A stretch of DNA of 64,000 nucleotides from Trichopria drosophilae (Eukaryota; Arthropoda; Insecta; Hymenoptera; Diapriidae): NCBI GenBank assembly GCA_030407085.1, contig CM059587.1, positions 67,836,501-67,900,500 of the forward strand. Direction: 5' to 3'. Positions 25,030-35,658 of the stretch are shown here, in pieces. Every line of letters starts with the position of its first letter. Positions within the stretch are counted from its first letter, which is position 1. The translations under genes were made by a program, and so were the position numbers. The notes under the pieces are model-generated. The model saw nothing but the letters and a program-made list of their open reading frames with translations, did no database searches and was not told the DNA's origin.

Positions 25030-25384
25030 GTACACACAACACCCACCCAGAGCCAGTCCCCCCTACCCCAATATCGGTACCACCAGCAGATTCGGCGGTC
25101 TGTGCCTTAGCGAGTACGACGCGGGGCTTATCCCCTCTTTATCCGAGATAGGACCCACGACGACGTACCGACCGCGGATAAGACGCTGATGGTACCGATA
25201 ACTGCCGACGGGGGTCGGCAGCGGTCCCAAATTCGTACCCCCGCCCAGCAAGGTTCCCCGGTTATTCCACACTGGACATAAGCAGAGAAAATTGCTGGAC
25301 GGGGATTCGAACTCGGGACCTTCGCGACGTTCAGTTCGGGCGGACTAAGACTGGCGCCTTAGCTCCCACGACCATCACGCCGAC
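25030..25384 (-). mobile_element. tRNA-Leu-derived SINE
   Basis: The minus strand from 25384 reads GTCGGCGTGATGGTCGTGG, then GCTAAGGCGCCAG (tRNA-Leu D-arm and anticodon-stem-like, A-box region), and GGTCCCGAGTTCGAATCCCC (B box) at 25320-25301. The tRNA-like head ends near 25293. A GC-rich body with CCGACCCCCGTCGG-type palindromes follows to about 25030. The head has lost a proper anticodon loop and CCA context, so it is a SINE and not a working tRNA. RNA polymerase III boxes appear preserved. It sits within the decayed R1-like LINE. Confidence 0.65.
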
Positions 25385-26379
25385 ATAGACTTATACCATA
25401 ATCGTCAAGTATGATTATGTAGATCCTTGTCCAGCTTCTCCTAACCTAACCTAACATTGGCGCTGACTGGACGTGATGGCCCGTTGGTGCTATCTCCTGG
25501 CATTGATGTAATTGGTCTGCTCGATGACATCCACACAGCCATTCCTCCTCCCTCCTGGCGCGCGTCGCCTTTGCTTCGTGTATTTACGCCAAAGCTCAGC
25601 GTTCTTATTCGTCCACTAGTAAGTCTTTAATTCTGGGCTCCTTCTTCAGCAGCGCTTCTTGCTGGCAGGATCAGGCTCATCGTGACCTCTGTCATGCCCT
25701 CGGCCTGCTCTGAAACGGTTGAGTGATCTGGAATTCGTCTCACGTCCGATCGCCCGTATTCAATTATAACCCAGAGAGCAACGTGAGTTCACATAAGGTG
25801 CATAATGGAACTCACAATTAAAATTAAAGCGTACGTCTGCTCTCCATGCGAGTGCGATTTGTGTCCTCCAATCAGATGACGATCGTCACTCGCATATCTT
25901 CTTTCTTTGTGGAAATTCCTTGGGGAGTTTCCTCCACAACCACGGTTATGGATCTTCTCGATCCTTAAGCCTGTATCGATCCTTACGAGTCTTGCCTTAT
26001 TGAATATATTGCGCATGGGCAAACCACTAACTTCTTGACGAACAGGCATTTTACCCGATGCCGATAGGTTGCGCACCAAGACTATTATTCCCGTATATTT
26101 GATTAATTCCCGAACTCTCATATGCATTCACATAAGCACTCATAACTGAGATCTCAAACATGAGGACATTGTGAGACTGACGCCTTGCTGTCTGGGAAGG
26201 AAAAGCCTCTCTTTATCGATTTTCTTGACGTTCCATAGTAATGGGGGGGGGGGGGATGACTGGAGTGTTACAATTCGTAACGCTTAAATCTTCTTAAATA
26301 TGCATTCAAATCGTCCGAGGCCAAAGATATTATTAGTCATGGTCTCCGTATGGCCTGGCCTATTAAAGCGACTCGCCCC

Positions 26380-26750
26380 ATGTTAACACAACGCCGAGCC
26401 TGTAGGACATGTGCAGAACCCGATTTCCCTTCGAGTCCGGGTTCTCCGCCCCTTCTGGAGTGCTTTCTCGTTAAAGTCACCTGCCGCTATCGACCGACAT
26501 TCCATGTCTCTGATGGCGTCCTCTAGCACCTCAAGTTTGGACGACTGATATACATCACGCCGCCATTCCTGACCCAATCGAAACCATCTCCAGGTCCATG
26601 TCCCGCAATATCTAATTTTGGGAGGTCCAGAATCGAGATCGCCGCAGCGTACCCGTGGTTGCTGTGTGCGAATTTTGTCGATGATGTTCCCTTAGCGGGG
26701 GGAGCAGTAATGCGGTATGCAGTACGAGGTCTTGTGAGAATGTACATCTT
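26380..26750 (-). pseudogene. R1-like LINE endonuclease fragments
   Basis: Two overlapping minus-strand frames (26747-26523 and 26577-26383) contain SSTKFAHSNHGYAAA, FDWVRNGGVMYIS and LEVLEDAIRDMECRSIAAGDFNEKAL. The GDFN core followed by a short A/K stretch is the endonuclease signature of R1-clade LINEs. It is frameshifted and not functional. The region 25385-26380 between this and the RT fragment has a run of three CCTAA units (25441-25455) and no clear domain. Confidence 0.6.
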
Positions 26751-27059
26751 CGTTATAAGACTGACTTGAATGACTTACAACGCTACTATGAAAATCTCGA
26801 CTTGTTTATAGTAGTGTAGTTTCATAGAATATGAGTAGTATTTTGACGACCTTGAGTAGTATTTGAATATTATTACAGACATCTGTAAGCCTCTTACAGT
26901 GATAGCGAACATTCTTTGGCACGATATATGCCTTCTTCTGACTTGGTCCTCATACCACGAGATGTGCTTCTTAGTGAGGCAGAAAAAACACAGAGAGGTG
27001 GATTTGCAAACCCTCGGTTGCCTCGGCTGGACGCCGCATTGTGCCCCTTCGTTCCATAT

Positions 27060-27170
27060 TTTAAACACTATGTGCACAGGGTTGGCAGCCCCTGCTCCTG
27101 ACAGTTCCGAACGATTTGCCCAAAACCGAGGCACCAAAGCATCCCGCATATACCGTGTGCTGACTTATCC
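27060..27170 (-). pseudogene. LINE ORF1 zinc-knuckle fragment
   Basis: The minus strand encodes WCLGFGQIVRNCQEQGLPTLC, a CCHC-knuckle-like stretch of an R1/I-type LINE ORF1, with the flanking reading frame broken (a second frame continues as STSLCFFCLTKKH). It is the 5'-most recognisable part of the decayed minus-strand LINE. 27245-27755 beyond it is AT-rich with weak 60-bp repeats. Confidence 0.5.
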
Positions 27171-27755
27171 TGCAGATGTTTATCAATCCTACTCGGATGG
27201 CCCTCAACAGCATTTTTATTCTTATATTTTATATCGTATTTGAGATCACTGTAAACATTTAGCGTTGTGGACAATTTTTTCTGGATTTCAAAGCAGCTTT
27301 TACATAATCACTGTAAACAATGTTCATTCTGTATTAGTGTCAGTATCGAACCACTATAACAACATTTTCTTATTTCTCATACTGTTTTTTGAAATCACCC
27401 ATAAATGCAGTATTAAGAACCATTTCATGTTGATGTATGAGTGTTTTTGATACAATCCCTATAAATAATGTTTATTTAAAAAAGCATTATTACTGAACAA
27501 CCACTTCAAATAGATATTTGTATCAAGGGTGGGGTAAAATTCCTCAAGTGTCCTAACTAAAAATCCTATAACTTCGAATCGTCTCCATTTTTTTTTATCA
27601 GATAGATGCCAATCAAACAAGCATTCTCAAATTTAAAAAAAATTTTAAAACCACATTTAACCGTTGTAGAATTTTTTTTAAATTTCACAATATGAAAAAA
27701 TGCTAAAAAAGTTACTTCCTGGTGTAAAAACAGGAGGCTTATTATTTTTCTATTA

Positions 27756-28265
27756 TAGTGCGCAAAGTTCGATTTTGCGCACATATTTGCGTGTGCAAAG
27801 TGCCACTTTCCCACACTTTACTGATCTTATAATTTAGCGTGCGATAATAGTATCGGCAGGGCCCCCCGACCCAAAGCAGTATTTGTAAATGCTTTTGTAA
27901 TAAATAGACTAAATTTATAAATATCTATGTAATACATTATTTATTATCGTTATTACTGTTAATTGTTAGTAATATTAATTGTTACAATGCAATTACTAAT
28001 TTGAACAAATTTTAATGAATTTAAATAATCATTCGCATTCGCGTTTTCCGTACTGAAGAACAGCGATTCAAAAGTAAAAAAAATGAAAGTTTTGACAGGT
28101 CTATTCTACATGTCTGTTTACCTATAGAGCTACTTTAACGCACGCAAAACTTCATTATCGCACGCAAATTTTCTTTATCGCACGCTAAATTATAAAATCA
28201 GTAAAGTGTGGGAAAGTGGCACTTTGCACACGCAAATACGTGCGCGAAATCGAACTTTGCGCACG
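27756..28265. repeat. Inverted arms rich in CGCAAAGT/GCGCAC words around a second dispersed repeat
   Basis: 27756-27847 and 28174-28265 are inverted copies (GTGGCACTTTGCACACG, AAATTTAGCGTGCGATAA and complements). Between them, 27860-28125 is a sequence that recurs reverse-complemented at 39535-39860 (starting at the GGGTCGACCCCCC end there). The same GCGCAAAGT words occur around 39090-39190. The hAT at 28337 inserted just right of this repeat complex, so the halves may once have been one element. Confidence 0.6.
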
Positions 28266-29128
28266 CATTTCCGAGCGCAAAGTGCCCCGTTACTGATATA
28301 GCTTAAAATGCGTGCGGGAATGTAGAGTGTGGACACCAGGGCCGGCAACTTCGGTGTTGCTCGCATGCTCGAGCAACACCTAGAAAATAAAGTCGTGTTG
28401 CTGAGCAACACCTAGCAGAATTACATAGTTAAAATCAAAAAGGGGTTGGTATTGGGAAATTTGATATCATGATTTGACCCACATAATTACTGTACTAACA
28501 ATCAGCAGAACGTGAAAACATTCACGATCTCAAGCAGAGCGCCTACGAGTAAAGACATACCTTACGAAGAACGAAGTCTGTACTTCTTAACAGTTTCTGC
28601 GGCCAATGGAAGCAGCAGTGTGCGCGGAGCGTTGCGCACAAAACATTCGCTTTTCCCGCCTCAGCAGGTTTTACATAACCCATGGTAGAAGTACCATGAC
28701 CAGGGGGGGGGGGGGGTCAACTCTCATAGTACCTAGCGAGCCCGTTAGCGCTGCCTGGTAGTTTCAACTTTGCGGCACGAGCCAGGTGGCGACACCGGCG
28801 CGCTGCGTGACGTATGCAATATGGCCGTCACATTTTCTCTGTGTACGAAAATCAAATGATCCGAACCGAAATGTATATTTCAAATTTGAATACATAAAAT
28901 AAATAAGATAGATGACCTGACTTCCCAAAAGTCTAATGTTCTTATATTTTCACAAGAAAAATTATTTTATTGTTTTCGGTAGGTCTTGCTCCAAAAATTT
29001 ATTTTCTGTCAAAGTTTAGCATTATTAAAAAATTTATTTTCTGCCAAAGTTTAGTAATTTTTGTTAATTTATTTTATGTTTGTATTCTTGTCTATTTAAA
29101 AAAGTACAGTACAATTATTTAATGGAAT

Positions 29129-32100
29129 ATGACGAGAAACTGCATCGTACCAGGATGTCCGTCCGGGCGCAATGTACCAAGTCATAAGTTTCCGAAAAAC
29201 GAAAATTTGTGCAGACAATGGCAAAACGCCGTAAATAATCCACGCCTGCAATCATTATCCTTAGAGGAAATTAGAAAAAATTTTGTTTGCCACCGACATT
29301 TCGATGAAAATTGTTACTCCGCTTCAGCGTCAATGAGAACTCTTAAACCAGGTTCTATTCCGATGTTGCACTTACCTCAAAACTCACCCCAAGAAGTAAT
29401 TAACTATTTAGGTAATTTTTGTATAAACATGTTTTTCATTAATTTTTATGCCACAAGTATAATACTGCGCTATGTCGGGTTTATACTATTGCTATCAATT
29501 ACTAAAATATAGGAATTAACGAACAAATTTTCAACGATATGGAAATTGAACAATCTTTTGTGACAGCTGACAGTAGTCGACCAGAAGAAGTATTGTCAGA
29601 TATTTTATACGAACCACCAATTAAAATGAGGAAAATAGACAAAGCGCACCAGGAATCAACAGAAACGACAATGGTTCAGCATCCTGTATTGAAAGATGTT
29701 TCGGTACAGACAACTGAAAAAACAGTGAAGCAAAAAATAAACAAAAATAAAATAAATTTAATGCAGTTAAATATCAAGAAATTAACAAGAATACATAAGC
29801 TGGATCAGCAAAAAATTAAAAGATTACGTGCAAAAGTATAAGCGAACACGAAAGAGGCGTTATTAAAAAAGTTGCTTAGTAAATTAAACAAGCAGCAAAA
29901 TTATTTGTCGAAAGCCAAATTAAACATGCCGATAAATCTCCTCGAGTACGTAAACCATGGTGTAATCATGACGTAGACAATTTAAAAGTATGGTATAGAG
30001 TTTCGATAATTAACTCTTAACTCGCAAAAATGGTCGTTTACATCCGGATCAAAATTAAATGTTGCTCGTTTTTTCAATAAGAAATAAATGAAAAAATTGG
30101 TTGTTTGTAATTTTATGATTGATATTACAAAATGCAGGTTTGAAACACCTTCATGAATTCTTTTCATTTTTGCAGTTTCTCAAAACTTAAAAAACTTGAA
30201 GAATAAAAACCATGTAAAGATGTCAGAAAAATGTTTGCAGGCTACGGGTTGAAAATTCAATATTTGCAAAACATTAATAATATTATTAAATATTTGATAC
30301 TACAATAATATAAATTTGCTCACATCATATATGCTTTTAGTTTATTTACAAAATTTGTTCCACTGACGAATCACATCAGATGGAACTATCCACTTATCGG
30401 AGTGGAATACAGAGTGGTGAAGTATATGCATGCACTTTTTACTGAAGACGAGAAGTTTTCTATTATTATTTACTATGCACTACATTGCTCTTGTTCAAAT
30501 ACAAGGGAAATGAATAATAACCTTCTGTTATTTTATTACATAATTTATTATAATAACAATTTTTAGGGCAGAAGATTTTCTTTAGAAGAGAAAATCTTTG
30601 CGCTGTCAATATATAAACAGTCACCAGCAGCATACAGATATTTGAGATCGATACTAGTTCTACCAAGTGTAAATACAATAAAAAATGTTTTGAACGCATT
30701 AATCCTGAATCCAGGGAAGATGAACTTTTTAATGCATCACTTAAAAATAAAAGCTGCAAAATTAGCGACAAAAGACCTTCACTGCATTTTAATGTGGGAC
30801 GAAATGTCACTGACTCCACATCTTGACTACAGTATTAAAAATGATGAGATCTATGGATTTGAGGACTGGGGCACAGTACGAACAAACAAACTTGCAGACC
30901 ATGCGCTAGTATTCTTTTCTAAAAGTCTATACGGAAACTGGAAACTGCCATTGTCATTTCATTTCTGCTCTGCGCAAACAAAGAATGCACAATTACTCTG
31001 CTGCATGAAGAATACGGTAAAAGAAATATCGAAAACCAGGCTTATCTTGGAGGTGACGATTTGTGACCAAGGAAGTTCGAACATCACAGCAGTTGATAGT
31101 CTTCAGTCAAAAACAGAAGTGAACAAAAAGAAACTGCAACTGGAATATGGTGAACTCAACTTTTTTAAAGTAGATGAAGTATGATTTTATATACCTACAT
31201 TTTACTTTTACAGATTCAGACTTCATCGAAATTGGGTCACAAACTTTTGTACAGGTTTATGATCCCCCACATTTAGTCAAATGTACTCGTAATAACTTAC
31301 TAAAAAAAACATTAAAATTTGTCGACGATAATAACACAATAAAACATGCAAAATGGGAACATATAACTCATGCATATAAAATGAGTCCTGCAGTCTCTTG
31401 CTTAAGTGAAAATCATGTAGTTGAAAATAAGATTCCAAAGATGAAAGTTAAATATGCAGCTCAAGTACTCAGCAAAAACGTAGCAGAATTTATAAGACTA
31501 GTGTCGCATGCGAACTGTCAGTTGTTCATTTATACATAAACTAACAATAAATATACTGAAAATAATAGGTGTAATAAATTGCAAACAATAATATTTATTA
31601 ATATTATTATTGTGTTCAACAAACAGTAACAAAAAAGCAAGAATAAATAAAAATAAATAACATTAACAATAAATAACAAAAAAATATATTAAATAATAAT
31701 AATAAAAGATCAATAATAAATTTAATTCAAGTTATTGTATGTTATTAATGAACTATTGGGTTTCAGTTATTGATAATAGCTTGCCTGGCACTTCGGGTAT
31801 TCACGTACAAAAGACGTCAAATCTTGATGGCTTAGCAACTGCAGATGTCATAGAATTTTTCAACAATTTATTTGACTCTGTGAATGGCCCACAGCCTAAT
31901 AAACGAAACGATGACAGCGAACCAGAACTGCGAAAAATGATTACAGAAAATAGTCCTCATTATGAATTTTGGAATGATGCACTGCGCTGCCTATCCAAAA
32001 TGACGTTTCTTAATTCAAAAGGTGCCCCAGCCAATGACGTTAAGACACTGAAATCTTGGTGTACTACTATTCGCTCGTTTAAGGCACTTTAGAATAAAAC

Positions 32101-32866
32101 GAAACAATACAATTACACAGAGCTGAAAGGCCGAAATGTAAACCAAGATGCGCTTGAAAATTTTTTTGGGCAAATTAGAAGCCTTAATTCTAGGGACATC
32201 AGTCCTACCTGCATTAATTTTGAAAGTGCTTTCAAGACCCTTTTGATAAATAATTTGACAAGCAGAAAAACAATAGGCAGCAACTGTGAAGAGGATAACG
32301 ATACTCATTTGTTATCATTTTTGCATGATTGTTCCAATGAAGATGGGTTTTTAGTGGAAGATATAGATAAAGCCGATGACACTGATGATATTGCATTTAT
32401 CTTTACACACCAAAGTACTCCTTCTGAAGTGCAAGATAAAAGTACTAGCAGTACAGAGTTTTACATTACTAATGTAAAAGACATTGTTTTGAAACAGCTC
32501 CGCAAGAAACCATTGTACACAAATTGTAACAATTGTGTTATAATTCTGAATTCAAGTGTCGAAGCGTACACTTCAGAGTCCTTGCTGTGGTTAAAAAATA
32601 ATTTTGATAAATTCTGCATTAGAAAAAATTTAAGTTTGGAATTGAAAACAATGATACATTTAGAGATCGATGTTCCCCAGGATTGTGATATCCATTATTT
32701 ATTTAGTGATGCGTTGTCTTTAATAGTGCAATTTTTCACAAAAACATGGTGTAAAATTGTAAATAAAATTATGAATGGAAAAATAGTTGATGTACAATCT
32801 AATGATGCAATATTTACTGCAGCTGCAGAAGTTTATAGGAAAAGATTAAAAATTAAAGCTAAGTAA
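29129..32866 (+). pseudogene. P-element-like transposase with THAP domain (multi-exon, broken)
   Basis: Exon 1 (29129-29411) encodes a THAP DNA-binding domain: Cys5, Cys10, Cys54, His57, and a LKPGSIPMLHLP tail near residue 75. It ends at GTAATT. Exon 2 (from 29513, after TATAG) continues in phase; it is Lys-rich and coiled-coil-like and has a TAA near 29839. The catalytic region restarts at GRRFSLEEKIFALSIYKQSP (about 30567) and includes MWDEMSLTPHLDY and CDQGSSN, the RNase H-like region. Then come VYDPPHLVKCTRNNL (31255 on) and the C-terminal KGRNVNQDALENFFGQIR near 32130. A TAG at 32090-32092 and a ~200-bp AT-rich interruption (31540-31740) break the frame. An intact protein would bind the ends and catalyse cut-and-paste. 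Confidence 0.9.
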
Positions 32867-34542
32867 TATGCATATATGATCATGATAGTACACAAGTATA
32901 AAATAAATATGCATATAATGTATATAATGTATATAATGTTTATAATAAAACAATGCAAATGAAAAAGATGTAAAATATAACCTTATATGTTTTTTCAACC
33001 TGTGGGAAAATAACTTCTAACCTTTTTTCGTTTTGTCTGTCATATGGAAAAGGTGGTAAATGAAAACCCGTACATGATGAAAAAATTTGTTTCGACCACT
33101 TGTGCTTTTAATATAACCTTTCCTTTGGAAGACATTACAAAGACGAATGCTGGATGACACCACTTACATACTGGTGAATACCAGGTAGTACCAACTTAAA
33201 ATTGAAAAAACTTCAAATAACACTTGTTTGTTTCAAATGAGCTTTCCTCTAGAATAGGAAATAAATAATGCAGAGTAAGCAGATGGCGAGTTTAAAAAAT
33301 ATACTAATATATAAATATAATGATAAAAAAGAATGTTGTGCAAATAATTCAGCCTTAATAATAACTTGAAATTCTAAACTCTTTATTTTTTTACGGATTT
33401 GTAAACAAGAAACGTACAAAAGTAACAAACACTATTATGATTTTAGAAATTTTTATTTGTCTAAAAGTTTCTAAAAATATTTGTTCACACGGTATCTTGT
33501 CTTACTTTATACGTTCAATAAATATGTAAAGTATGTCATATTTAACCATAAATATGTGTCGAGAAATAATTCACAAAAGTACGATGGTTTTGTACTGAAA
33601 CGTTTTACTCATAGCTATTTATTTTATGTATTATTTATAATTATTTTGGTAATTTTAAGGGGAACACTATTGTGCAAGATAAAGAGGTTCATAGACCATT
33701 TTTGTTAATATAAGATAACGTTATAGGATAATCATATAAAGAATGTTATCAAATTTTTTTAAACAAACGTTTTATTAATATAATACAATGTTTCGACATT
33801 GGAGTTAATCCCATAAGCTGCATGGAATTTAAGGAGTTCTGTGGCTTGCCGTGGTGCGAATCTGGAAAACAACAAATTTTCTTTCCTAATTTACATGAGC
33901 GTTAAGATTTTGTGTGCCCTCCAAAAAAATCTATCTTTTATTTTCTAAAATGCTACATTGTAAAAATGTATTTCTTAATGAACAATAAGAGAAAGATTTT
34001 TTATTATTATCTTATTCAGATCAACTGTAGTGGTCATGCTACACAAAAAGAAATTCAGACGCACTACTCACCCAAATGCGGGAGCAAACCCAGCCAAAAA
34101 GTAATTAGATTAAGAAAATACGATTAGAAGTGTTAAAAAAGAATTCGTTAGTGTTGATGTTTCATTTCATCATTAAGAAAGCATAAGCAATACTTTGGAC
34201 GGGGTGTTTAGACTATAAAATTGATTAGAGTTTAAACAAATGTGCACATTAATGATAAAGGTTTAAAATTGTATTTCTAAATTTGTTAAAACTTTTAAAC
34301 AATTTTGTCATTTGACAAATGCCTCGGTTCGTTAATCTGACGTAAAATCAAAAATATAGATCTTTATTATTTTTTATTATTTCCGAGCTACAGAATCTAT
34401 CCAAACTCATTCATCCGGCAGCTATAATAATTACGAATATTTCCTTAAAAAATAAATAGCGAGAAAATTCATTTTTGAAACCTTCAACTACGCTCCAGGT
34501 CCCTTGAGAGTAGAGAAATTACCACGCTACATGTTGGTTCTA

Positions 34543-34880
34543 TACTGTTCTATACTATAAAAGAAGTCAATATATTTTTACTTGGAAATAAATCGATTGT
34601 GATACGCTGTAAATTTACAATAGATGTGCAATAAACTAAACTTAAATTTGTATAGTAAAAATTCTGAAAAGCAGATCACGATTCTCACAAATAAACGTAA
34701 AAAGGGAACAAACTCTCAGATTTTTCATATTTGCCGATTACATTCGAGTTGCACATTTACATTGTCACAAGTGTACAATGTGTAATTTTACAAGCTCTTT
34801 GTATTTTTACTACATAAATCGTGAATCGATCTATTTACAAAGTGACACGTAGTAAAAATAAATTGACTTTTTTAACAGTG
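34543..34880. mobile_element. CACTG-family MITE inside the P element
   Basis: The right end TTTTTTAACAGTG is followed by TA (34881-34882). The left end near 34543 (ctgtt ... AAGAAGTCAATATATTTTTACTT) matches the complement of the right end (AAAAAAGTCAATTTATTTTTACTA). It is rich in TTTTTACTAC/GTAGTAAAAA words and related to the ends of the 16452-21232 element and to the copy at 35885. Confidence 0.55.
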
Positions 34881-34996
34881 TACAATGAAAATTGATATTG
34901 TAATTGTAGCATCCGAGGGCAAAGTAATACGTTTTGTGAAAATACAAATTTCATCTGTAAAAATCCTACACCAAACATAGTAATTTCACAACGCTA

Positions 34997-35205
34997 CCCT
35001 GTTGAAAATGTGCATAAAATCATATGATAAATCATATGAGATTTTGATATTTTTTTAAATATTTTGTATAATTTAACAAGATTTCTCTTATTAGTATTAT
35101 TTCTCATAATAATCTTAAAAATAGCACGACAATCTTCTTGAACCATCTAAAATATTAAAGAAATTATCAAAATCTCGTATGATTTTACGGACATTTTCAC
35201 CAGGG
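34997..35205. mobile_element. 209-bp TA-target MITE, CCCTGTTGAAAATG ends
   Basis: Starts CCCTGTTGAAAATGTGCATAA and ends with a diverged complement, CATTTTCACCAGGG; arms of about 48 bp include AAATCATATGAGATTTTGATA. TA flanks both ends (34995-34996, 35206-35207). Non-coding Tc1/mariner-like MITE, nested in the P element. Confidence 0.8.
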
Positions 35206-35658
35206 TAAATTTAATCACAACCTACATTTAAGAAATAAATTTGTGATCCTTAATTAAATCATTCGTGTACAAACCTATAACACTTATAATCCTTTATTAA
35301 TATTTGATTTTTCTTATATATACACTAAACATCCCTAAAAAGTTGAAAACCATACAAAGCAATCACAACAACAGAAAACTAGATAAGCTATAGAGGCGGC
35401 CATATTGCATACGTCACGCAGCGCGTCGGTGTCGACACCTGGTTCGTGCCGCAAAGTTGGAACTACCGGGTGGCGCTAACGGGCTCGCTAGGTACTATGA
35501 GAGTTGACCCCCCCTGACCATGACATAACCTAGAGTATATACACATAATGTAAATAAGTCTTTTATGACTAAACGTTTAACGTTATATGTCTTGATTTTG
35601 TGTATTGTTTTTTATAATATATGTAACAAGGAAACCACAGTTTTCGTGTTTTAAAAAT

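Larger units (their letters stand above)
28701..35516. mobile_element. P-superfamily transposon, 6.8 kb, with exact 8-bp target duplication
   Basis: Ends start CAGGGGGGG and show about 130 bp of inverted similarity (TCAACTCTCATAGTACCTAG, GCGAGCCCGTTAGCG, GCGCTGCGTGACGTATGCAA and complements). Perfect duplication ACCATGAC at 28693-28700 and 35517-35524, the 8-bp length of P elements. It lies inside the hAT (28337-38707), so it arrived later. The left tip has a G run of 14 against 7 on the right. 32870-34540 and 35206-35380 inside it are AT-rich and non-coding. Confidence 0.92.

Noticed and set aside
25293..25384. Functional tRNA-Leu gene
   Set aside because: Anticodon arm and variable region do not fold properly and a SINE-like body follows.
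25441..25455. Interstitial telomere (three CCTAA units)
   Set aside because: Three units are too few to call; also compatible with chance near a LINE remnant.
26243..26255. Poly-G run, with others at 28702-28715 and 62541-62555
   Set aside because: Considered as G-quadruplex signals, but uninterrupted homopolymers are equally likely slippage or sequencing error; the P-element tip shows 7 G on the other end.
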